This document shows, piece after piece, positions 55,663-62,906 of a DNA stretch of 64,000 nucleotides (positions within the stretch are counted from its first letter, which is position 1; each line of letters begins with the position of its first letter). The DNA lies in assembly GCA_934096705.1 (NCBI GenBank), contig CAKOMR010000004.1:42404-106403 (forward strand), read 5' to 3'. The notes below the pieces were generated by a model, which was given only the letters and a program-made list of their open reading frames with translations, did not search any database and had not been told where the DNA came from. The translations under genes were made by a program, and so were the position numbers. Source of the DNA: an uncultured Bacilli bacterium (GTDB lineage: Bacteria; Bacillota_I; Bacilli_A; RF39; UBA660).

Positions 55663-57021
55663 ATGAAAAGTTTTATTTTTAGAGAATATGATGTAAGAGC
55701 AATTTATCCAACAGATTTAAATGAAGATGATGCTTTTACATTTGGAAAAAGCTTTGCTAGCTATATAAAAAGCAAAAAAGTTATTATTGGGCATGATAAT
55801 AGACTATCATCTCCTTCATTACATGAAAGTTTAATTAGAGGCTTACTATCTGCAGGAGCCGATATTATTGACCTTGGATTATGTACAACTCCAATATATT
55901 ATTTTTACAAGAAAATGCTTGGTATTGAAAATGGTATTATGATTACGGCTTCGCATAATCCAAAAGAATATAATGGTTTTAAAATATCATTTAGTATTAA
56001 AGGTAATGCTTGTGGTAAAGGAATTTATGATTTTAGAGATTTTACTTTAAATGGCATTTTTAAAGAAGAAAACGGAAGTTATCAAAAATATGATGATAAC
56101 TTTGAAAGCTATATCAATGCTATTAAAAAAAGTATTGATTTAGGAAGCAAACAAATTAAAGCTGTATTTGATCCAGCAAACGGAACTGGTTCAATTATAC
56201 TTGAAAGAGTATTAAAAGAATTTAATATCAATTATAAAATTATAAATGGTGTAAGTGATGGTAATTTTCCTGTGCATCATCCAGATCCTTCAGTCGAAGA
56301 AAACATGCAAATGTTAAAGGACGAAATTAATAATAATCATTATGAAATTGGTTTAGGTATCGATGGAGATGCAGATAGAGTTGGCGTTGTGGATGATGAA
56401 GGTAGATTCATTACTATAGATAATCTAATGATTGCAATTTATAAATACTTAAATCCAAATTTAAAAAATAGACATGCAATAATGGATGTAAAATGTTCTA
56501 AAGCAATGCTTGATGAAATGAATAAAATTAATCTTCCGTGCGAAGTATATCGTACAGGAAATTCTTATATGAATTTAAAAATTAATGAAGAAAAATTAGA
56601 TTTTGGAGGAGAATTTTCTGGACATTTATGGTTTACTGATAAATGGATTGGAACAGATGATGGAATTTATAATGCCTTAAGAATTATAGAAATGTTAAGT
56701 AAGGTTAACGTGCCTTTATCTTTCCTACTTAAGGATATTCCAAAATATTATCATACACCAGAAATAAAAATTGACGTTAAAGAAGAAAATAAATCTTTAA
56801 TAATCGAAAAAATTAAAGAATATTTAGATAGTCAAAATATTAAATATAATCATATTGATGGAGTAAGAATTGATTATGATGATGGCTTTACTTTAATAAG
56901 GCAAAGTAATACAGGCCCTGTTTTAACTGTAAGATTTGAAAGAAAAGATGAAAAATCTTTAGAAGAAGAAAAGCAAAAATACTTAGATTTAATCAAAAAA
57001 ATATCATTAGAATTAAACTAA
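55663..57021 (+). CDS. Phosphomannomutase/phosphoglucomutase
   Basis: Interconverts hexose 1- and 6-phosphates. The 452 residues show REYDVRAIYP, the phospho-Ser loop TASHNPKEYNGFK, the metal loop GIDGDADRVGVVD, GEFSGHLWF and the C-terminal phosphate site RQSNTGPVLTVRFE, in the order of the alpha-D-phosphohexomutase family. TTGGAC-18-TACAAT and GGTGAT lie upstream. It could feed the glycan genes at 43-47 kb. Substrate preference not decided. Confidence 0.92.
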   Translation: MKSFIFREYDVRAIYPTDLNEDDAFTFGKSFASYIKSKKVIIGHDNRLSSPSLHESLIRGLLSAGADIIDLGLCTTPIYYFYKKMLGIENGIMITASHNPKEYNGFKISFSIKGNACGKGIYDFRDFTLNGIFKEENGSYQKYDDNFESYINAIKKSIDLGSKQIKAVFDPANGTGSIILERVLKEFNINYKIINGVSDGNFPVHHPDPSVEENMQMLKDEINNNHYEIGLGIDGDADRVGVVDDEGRFITIDNLMIAIYKYLNPNLKNRHAIMDVKCSKAMLDEMNKINLPCEVYRTGNSYMNLKINEEKLDFGGEFSGHLWFTDKWIGTDDGIYNALRIIEMLSKVNVPLSFLLKDIPKYYHTPEIKIDVKEENKSLIIEKIKEYLDSQNIKYNHIDGVRIDYDDGFTLIRQSNTGPVLTVRFERKDEKSLEEEKQKYLDLIKKISLELN

Positions 57022-57031
57022 TGATTTTTTT
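57003..57031 (+). terminator. Terminator after the phosphohexomutase gene
   Basis: ATCATTAG/CTAATGAT stem followed by TTTTTTTATT on the plus strand, including the stop codon. Confidence 0.75.
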
Positions 57032-57032
57032 A

Positions 57033-57326
57033 TTATTCCAAAACGCTTTTCCATTTAGCTTTTAAAGTTATGTCTTCGTATACCAATGTATCTTCATCAA
57101 AATATTTGTCATTTAAATACCAACCTTCGAATATATATCCCTCTTTTACAGGAGAAGAAGGAAATTTAACTTTTTGAGCAGGCCTTACAAGTACTGCATC
57201 ATAAGTTTGTGCTCCATCAGTATCAAAATTCACTACATAAGTTTTAGTACACCATAAAATTAAAAAGGAAACTAAAGTAATTATCATAACCAACAAAAAT
57301 ATATATGTAAATCTATATGCTTTCAT
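57033..57326 (-). CDS. Small membrane-anchored InlB B-repeat protein
   Basis: A 97-residue protein: one membrane helix (FLLVMIITLVSFLILW), then a single Listeria-Bacteroides (InlB B) repeat with FDTDGAQTYDAVLVRPAQKV, EGYIFEGWYLNDKYFDEDTL and ITLKAKW. Such repeats are usually tandem in large adhesins; one alone on a short anchor is unusual. The ATG at 57326 has AGGGTGA seven bases ahead; a GTG three bases earlier is less likely. Confidence 0.8.
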   Translation of the reverse strand: MKAYRFTYIFLLVMIITLVSFLILWCTKTYVVNFDTDGAQTYDAVLVRPAQKVKFPSSPVKEGYIFEGWYLNDKYFDEDTLVYEDITLKAKWKSVLE

Positions 57327-57365
57327 CACTAGTTCACCCTTTTCTTATTTTTACTCTCTATTAAA

Positions 57366-57394
57366 ATAATATAATAAATTTAAATTTGTGTCAA
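57366..57394 (-). promoter_or_regulatory. Promoter of the InlB-repeat gene
   Basis: Minus-strand TTGACA (57389-57394), 17-bp spacer, TATTAT (57366-57371). Confidence 0.7.
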
Positions 57395-57535
57395 TTATTA
57401 AACCTTAAAATAAATTCTTTTTAAAATAATAATTTTTATTAATATTTTATTTACATAGTTAATTGTAAAGCAAAATTGATAATATAGACTATAAAATTTG
57501 ATTATGTTAAATTAATAATAGAAAGTGTGGTAGAT

Positions 57536-58588
57536 ATGAAAAAAATATTATCTTTAATTATGATCGGAATCTTTTCTTTGTGTTTTATTGTTAAAGTAAA
57601 CGCTAAAATTTATGATATCGAAGAAATTGCTTCTTTATATGGACAAATAGCCCAAGAAAGTGGTTTTGGTATTAATGCAAAATATGATGCAAATAGTCAA
57701 AAATTATTAATTTATAGTACTGAGGATGAAACTACTCCTGTGTTTGCATATGATTATGATGGTAAATCAATTAGTTATATTGATTATGATTCTGTAATTA
57801 GTAATACAGAAGAAAGATTTAGTAAAGATCTTTTAGCAATATTCAATATTACTTTTGCAATTCAATCAACATTTACAGTAATGGGCCATAAAGATGTCAT
57901 AATGGATTACGATGAACAAATGTTTAATGATTATGACAAATATGGAATAATATTTAAAACTGAAGAGTATGAATTTAATTATGATGATGATTCTACAAGT
58001 AGCTCAATTAATGGGGCAATTATAAGAGAATTTAAGTTATCTTTAGATTCAGATAAAATTGATAAATTAGTAAATGATTTTAGTTTACCTGCATTAGTTT
58101 TTGTTCCTTCAATTAAACCTAAAAAAATTACTGAAAACAGTGTAACACTTACGATTGATAGTAATTATACTGATAACTCCCAAAATGACAAGTTAAAATA
58201 TAATGTATACCGTTCTGAAAATGAATCATATGGTTTTGATAAAATATCTGAAAAAAATTATGTTTATAGTTCTACAACTGAAATTACTGACACAAACCTA
58301 GAACCTGGTAAAACTTATTATTATAAAGTTGAATTTCTTAATAGTGAAACTCCAAGCGAAATTATAAAAGTTACAACTTCTGGAAATAACAACACTGATA
58401 ATGAAAATAATAATGAAAAAGATAATCAAAATGAAAATACTACTACAAATAATAATGAGAAAGAAGATACTGGTAAGAAAAACCCTAATACCGGAGCATT
58501 TTATCCAGCAATGGCAATTATACTTTTAGTTATCAGTATGGTAATTAAAAATTCAACTAATAAAAAAGCATTGTTTAAAAGATTGTAA
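57536..58588 (+). CDS. Surface protein with Fn3-like domain and NPNTG sorting signal
   Basis: A 350-residue surface protein with a signal peptide (MKKILSLIMIGIFSLCF...NA), an N-terminal domain of about 150 residues, then a fibronectin type III-like domain (PKKITENSVTLTIDSNY ... LEPGKTYYYKVEFLNSE). An Asn/Glu-rich linker leads to NPNTG, a hydrophobic helix and KKALFKRL, matching a sortase signal with an NPxTG variant. The ATG at 57536 is preferred over a GTG nine bases upstream. Function probably adhesion. Confidence 0.75.
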   Translation: MKKILSLIMIGIFSLCFIVKVNAKIYDIEEIASLYGQIAQESGFGINAKYDANSQKLLIYSTEDETTPVFAYDYDGKSISYIDYDSVISNTEERFSKDLLAIFNITFAIQSTFTVMGHKDVIMDYDEQMFNDYDKYGIIFKTEEYEFNYDDDSTSSSINGAIIREFKLSLDSDKIDKLVNDFSLPALVFVPSIKPKKITENSVTLTIDSNYTDNSQNDKLKYNVYRSENESYGFDKISEKNYVYSSTTEITDTNLEPGKTYYYKVEFLNSETPSEIIKVTTSGNNNTDNENNNEKDNQNENTTTNNNEKEDTGKKNPNTGAFYPAMAIILLVISMVIKNSTNKKALFKRL

Positions 58589-58610
58589 ACTTAAATAGTT
58601 TACTTTTTTT
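58585..58610 (+). terminator. Terminator after the NPNTG surface gene
   Basis: GTAAACT/AGTTTAC stem, TAAAT loop, T-run on the plus strand. Confidence 0.75.
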
Positions 58611-58613
58611 ATG

Positions 58614-58638
58614 AAAAAAAGAATGCACTAAGCATTCT
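58614..58638 (-). terminator. Terminator after the small gene downstream of recD2
   Basis: AGAATGC/GCATTCT stem, 5-base loop, T-run on the minus strand. Confidence 0.75.
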
Positions 58639-58786
58639 AATTATTACTATTATTTGTTAAGGTATACATATTTTTCATCTTGCCTTTTTTATTTTTGTTA
58701 TTTCCAAGATACATATATGCACCCATTCCAGCTCCTGCCATAGCCATTCCAAGCATCATATAGCCAACGTTTTTTATAGTTATCAC
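58637..58786 (-). CDS. Small membrane protein downstream of recD2
   Basis: A 49-codon frame with Met/Gly/Ala-rich helix YMMLGMAMAGAGMGAYMYLG and a basic tail (NKNKKGKMKNMY). A good ribosome-binding site AGAGGTGAT lies at 58788-58781, but the codon at proper spacing is ATA (58777). The in-frame GTG (58786) overlaps that site and the first ATG (58759) is 22 bases away. So the start is uncertain and may be non-standard. It follows recD2 by about 30 bases and is ended by a hairpin. Function unknown. Confidence 0.5.
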   Translation of the reverse strand: MITIKNVGYMMLGMAMAGAGMGAYMYLGNNKNKKGKMKNMYTLTNNSNN

Positions 58787-58818
58787 CTCTAACTATAGTA
58801 TTTGTAAAAATAAAACAT

Positions 58819-61014
58819 TTATACATTATAATATTCTAAAATAAATTGCGTTAAAGAGGTTTTTCTTTCTTTGGAATAATTATTATTAACTGCTCTTAAA
58901 AAAGCACTTGGTTCACCTATTAAAGTAAGAGTTTTCTTAGCTCGTGATACTCCAGTATACATAAGTTTATTGTATAGCATAATGCTATAACTATTACATA
59001 TCGGCATAATAACATGTTCAAATTCACTGCCTTGACTTTTATGAATTGTAATTGCATAAGCAAGAGTAATATTTTTTAAATCCTTTTTTTCTAAATAAAC
59101 TATATTACCATCAAAATCAATTTGAATCTTAGTTTTATCATCGTAACTATTTGATATATTAACAATTTTCCCAATATCTCCATTAAAAACATTATTATCG
59201 GAGTCATTTACAAGTTGAAGGACTTTATCACCTACTCTATATACTTTATCCCCATATTTTACCTGTAATAAACTATTAGCATTATTATATATTCTCTCTA
59301 AATATAAATTTAAATTATCTATACCATTTAGACCCTTGTACATGGGTGCCAAAATCTGCATTTTTGTTTCATCAATGCCTTTAGAAAGGCCATACTTCAC
59401 GCACTTAATAACATTTTCCATAATTTGTTCTGGTGGACATATTATAAAATTATAATCATCTTTCTTATTTGTAAATTCATCTTCGATTGATACAGTTTTT
59501 ATATCTTTTGCAAGATACGGGATATAGGAATTATCACTTTGTCTATAAATAGTAGATAACATATTAAAACAAAATAAATCACTATTAATTAGATCTTGAA
59601 GTACAAGTCCAGGTCCGACAGAAGGAAGCTGATATATATCACCCACTAAAACAAGTTTTATGTTACTATTATATGCACATAAAAGGCTTTTCATTAGTGT
59701 AACGTCAATCATAGAGCACTCATCAATAATTACAAGTTTATGAAATAGTTTATTGCTTTCATTAAATTCAAATGTATCATCTTCTTTGTGCCATTTTAAA
59801 ATTCTATGAATTGTTGATGCTCCAAGTCCAGTAGATAAGGAGAGCTTTTTTGCAGCCCTACCAGTGGGCGCTAAAAGAATAATATTATTTATAATATCAT
59901 CTTTTGAATATTGCCTTTCTTTAATAAAAAGCTTTACTATTGCATCAATAATTGTAGTTTTACCAGTACCTGGTCCGCCAGAAATAATAGAAATATTTTC
60001 ATTCAAGCTATTTTCTATAGCTTTCATTTGTTCTTCACTATATGTTTTTCCTGTGATATTTTCTATATCTTTAATTTTTTCTTCGAAATTATCTATTTTT
60101 TTTCTTCTTTGTTTATCAATTAAATATAAATATCTAGCAATTGCCTTTTCCTCATCATAATATTTTCTTAAATAATATCTAAGACCATCTTTTATAATTA
60201 ATTCATTTTTTATTAAATCATCAAGATATTCATTAAATTTATCACTATCAATGTTTATTGCATAATTTACACTCAAACATTTGTATATTTCATCACTATA
60301 TGCATATGTACTTCCCTGAGCAAATGCTATATCCATTAAAGAATTTAAAATACATTCTTCGCACCTAAGCATACTATCTTTATCAAAATTATTCTTATAA
60401 ATTTCATCAATTTTTTTGAAATCAAATATATTTTTAAGTAGATATAAATTACCATCCAAAATTGCATCTATTTCAGAGTAATGCTTATTTATTATTTTCG
60501 AAGCTTCATCATAAGTAAAACCCCAAGAAACAAGTTTTTGAATAATAACATCATCTTTTTCAAACTTTAAAACACTATTGTATATCTTTGAGGCTTTTAA
60601 AGCTGTCATGCCTTTTATTACTAACAAGTTATTTATATCTTCCTTAATTTTTTCAAGAGCCTTATCATGATAAGTATCTACTATTTTTTTAGCAAATACT
60701 TTAGAGCAGCCTTCAACAAAAGGACTTTCTAGAAATTTTTGTATTTCTTCTGTAGAAGTTGGCACTACAATTTCTAATCTTGAAACTTTAAATTGCCATG
60801 AATATTTCGGATGATTAGTAAGTTCACCATAAACTTTATATTTTTGATCTAATCGTAAATTAGGCATTACTCCAGTAACACTTATAAGGCTTCCTATATC
60901 AGGATTTAACTCTTTTTCATTTGTTTCTTCCAACCTAAAAAGAGTAACTCTAAAGTTACTTTCATTATTTTCATAAATTATCTTTTTAAATTTTCCAATA
61001 ACATAATTTTCCAT
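58819..61014 (-). CDS. recD2: RecD2 family ATP-dependent DNA helicase
   Basis: A 5'-3' helicase of the RecBC-independent type, 731 residues. It has an N-terminal OB-like domain and HhH region (about 80-200), Walker A GGPGTGKTT, DECSMIDV, LVGDIYQLPSVGPG, and C-terminal motifs (AYAITIHKSQGSEF, YTGVSRAKKTLTLIG). Its ATG overlaps the mtaB stop by one base. It acts in replication-linked repair. Confidence 0.94.
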   Translation of the reverse strand: MENYVIGKFKKIIYENNESNFRVTLFRLEETNEKELNPDIGSLISVTGVMPNLRLDQKYKVYGELTNHPKYSWQFKVSRLEIVVPTSTEEIQKFLESPFVEGCSKVFAKKIVDTYHDKALEKIKEDINNLLVIKGMTALKASKIYNSVLKFEKDDVIIQKLVSWGFTYDEASKIINKHYSEIDAILDGNLYLLKNIFDFKKIDEIYKNNFDKDSMLRCEECILNSLMDIAFAQGSTYAYSDEIYKCLSVNYAINIDSDKFNEYLDDLIKNELIIKDGLRYYLRKYYDEEKAIARYLYLIDKQRRKKIDNFEEKIKDIENITGKTYSEEQMKAIENSLNENISIISGGPGTGKTTIIDAIVKLFIKERQYSKDDIINNIILLAPTGRAAKKLSLSTGLGASTIHRILKWHKEDDTFEFNESNKLFHKLVIIDECSMIDVTLMKSLLCAYNSNIKLVLVGDIYQLPSVGPGLVLQDLINSDLFCFNMLSTIYRQSDNSYIPYLAKDIKTVSIEDEFTNKKDDYNFIICPPEQIMENVIKCVKYGLSKGIDETKMQILAPMYKGLNGIDNLNLYLERIYNNANSLLQVKYGDKVYRVGDKVLQLVNDSDNNVFNGDIGKIVNISNSYDDKTKIQIDFDGNIVYLEKKDLKNITLAYAITIHKSQGSEFEHVIMPICNSYSIMLYNKLMYTGVSRAKKTLTLIGEPSAFLRAVNNNYSKERKTSLTQFILEYYNV

Positions 61015-62246
61015 TATAATTTTCTTAAGTATATTTCTCCTTTGGTAAGTTTTTCATTTAACTCAACCTTTAAATAGTTAGAGGTATGGCCAATAGACAC
61101 GCCATCACTTACTTCCTCAATTAAAACATCAAGCACTTTGCCTTTGAATTTATCATAATATTCTTTTTCAAGTTTTTCAGAAAGTTCCATAAGTTTTTTA
61201 ACTCTTTCGTGTTTAACATTTTCACTAACCTTGCCGCTCATTAAAGAAGCCTTAGTTCCCTTTCTTTCGGAATATGGGAAAACATGAATTTTAGAAAAAT
61301 TAACTTTCTTACAAGTTTCTACAGTTTCTAAGAAAAGTTTATCTGTTTCATTAGGAAAACCCACAATTACATCAGTAGTTATTGATATATCAGGTCTAAC
61401 ACTTCTTATTTTTTCTATTTTTTCAAAAAAGTAATTTAAATCATATTTTCTATTCATAAGGCGTAAAATTTCATCACTACCAGATTGTAATGGAATATGA
61501 ATATGATTACATATTTTAGGATTATTTTTTAGTTCTTCGATAAATTTATCGTTTATTTGAGTAATTTCAATACTTGATTGTCTAATTCTTTTAAGACCCT
61601 CAATCTTACTCATTTCTTTAATTAAATCAGTTAAATCTTTGCCATTATCAAAATATGCTCCCGTATCAATGCCTGTTAAAACAATTTCTTTGAAATTATT
61701 TTCTACCAAAGTTTTAGTTTCTTTAATAGCTAAATCAAAATTCTTACTACGAGTTTTCCCCCTTACAAAGGGAATAACACAATAAGAGCAAAAATTATCA
61801 CAACCATCTTCGATTTTAATATACGCTCTAGTATGATCAAAAGAATCAATTTCCATATTTTCAAAGTTTAAGTCTCTTGTTTTTGCAACATACTCTAAAG
61901 GTGTTTTTTTATCTAAATATTCATTTATAATGTTTACTATATTACTTTTATTAATATTTCCCATTAAAACATCGATATCTAAATTATCGTATTTATTTTT
62001 ATCATTTTGAACAGAACATCCACATACCACAAGAATTGCATGAGGATTTTCTCTTTTAAGTCTTCTTACCTCTTTTAAAGACTTTTTATCTGATGTATCA
62101 GTAACGGTACAGGTATTTAAAATTAAAATATCGCATTTATCGTTTTCACTACAAAAAGAAAACCCGTTTTTAACTAAGGCTTCCTTCATAAAATTACTTT
62201 CATAACTATTTACTTTACAACCAAGTGTAATTATATTAAATTTCAT
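61014..62246 (-). CDS. mtaB: tRNA t6A37 methylthiotransferase MtaB
   Basis: A radical SAM enzyme that turns t6A37 into ms2t6A37 in ANN-decoding tRNAs. The 410 residues have an N-terminal UPF0004 domain with conserved Cys (GCKVNSYES, LNTCTVTD, CGCSVQ), the radical SAM cluster motif CDNFCSYC, HIPLQSGSDEIL, and a C-terminal TRAM domain. GGGGGATTT precedes the ATG. It depends on the t6A made via TsaC at 25.5 kb. Confidence 0.93.
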   Translation of the reverse strand: MKFNIITLGCKVNSYESNFMKEALVKNGFSFCSENDKCDILILNTCTVTDTSDKKSLKEVRRLKRENPHAILVVCGCSVQNDKNKYDNLDIDVLMGNINKSNIVNIINEYLDKKTPLEYVAKTRDLNFENMEIDSFDHTRAYIKIEDGCDNFCSYCVIPFVRGKTRSKNFDLAIKETKTLVENNFKEIVLTGIDTGAYFDNGKDLTDLIKEMSKIEGLKRIRQSSIEITQINDKFIEELKNNPKICNHIHIPLQSGSDEILRLMNRKYDLNYFFEKIEKIRSVRPDISITTDVIVGFPNETDKLFLETVETCKKVNFSKIHVFPYSERKGTKASLMSGKVSENVKHERVKKLMELSEKLEKEYYDKFKGKVLDVLIEEVSDGVSIGHTSNYLKVELNEKLTKGEIYLRKL

Positions 62247-62259
62247 AACAAATCCCCCA

Positions 62260-62769
62260 TTAATTTAAATTTTTTTGTAATTCTTTTAAAGTTTTTAAAA
62301 ACTCTTCCTCTCTTGCTAAACTCATTAAATGAATTTCCATTTTAACTGGTTCACTTTTTTTAGTATTAATTAAATTATTTAAATCAACTTTTTTAACTAA
62401 GACATCACCAGTTTGATTTTCTTCGGAATAATTTAATTCAAATTGCCCAGTATTTGATAATAATTCATTATAACTAATTATTGCTTTTTCTTCCTCTTCT
62501 TTTTCATAAGGAGTAAAATTAACTGGTTTAAAATCCTTTAAAGCAGTGGCAATATCTTTTAAATCATTATCAGCATCAACAGCACTATCACTATTTTTAT
62601 TACTATCAAGTTCATCCTTAATCATATCCTCAATAGTCATTTCTGTTCCATTAATTTTAATAAAATATATCAAACTTACTATAAGTACAATCAAAAATAC
62701 TACAGTAAAAAAGAATATATAATCAATGAATGCTAAACTTTTTAAAAATATAATTATATCAGAAAACAT
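62260..62769 (-). CDS. Hypothetical single-pass membrane protein
   Basis: Unrecognised, 169 residues. A membrane helix (about 15-40: AFIDYIFFFTVVFLIVLIVSLIYFI) is followed by a long acidic, probably cytoplasmic, helical tail (EMTIEDMIKDELDS ... EEFLKTLKELQKNL). GGAAGTGAT precedes the ATG. It leads a group with mtaB and recD2. Its promoter spacer contains a 14-base homopolymer. An adaptor for a division or envelope complex is possible but not shown. Confidence 0.65.
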   Translation of the reverse strand: MFSDIIIFLKSLAFIDYIFFFTVVFLIVLIVSLIYFIKINGTEMTIEDMIKDELDSNKNSDSAVDADNDLKDIATALKDFKPVNFTPYEKEEEEKAIISYNELLSNTGQFELNYSEENQTGDVLVKKVDLNNLINTKKSEPVKMEIHLMSLAREEEFLKTLKELQKNLN

Positions 62770-62789
62770 AATATCACTTCCATAAAACT

Positions 62790-62818
62790 ATTGTAGCAAT
62801 ATTTTTTTTTTTTTTAAA
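62790..62818 (-). promoter_or_regulatory. Promoter with a 14-A tract in the spacer
   Basis: Minus-strand TTTAAA (62813-62818), 17-bp spacer, TACAAT (62790-62795). Most of the spacer and part of the -35 box are a run of 14 A (T at 62802-62815 on the plus strand), so tract slippage would change promoter spacing. Confidence 0.5.
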
Positions 62819-62906
62819 GATTTATTTATCACTTTACTTCATAAAAATGTAAACATTTCTATAAACATAATGTAATATAAATAAATTTTTTGTCATTACT
62901 TTACAA

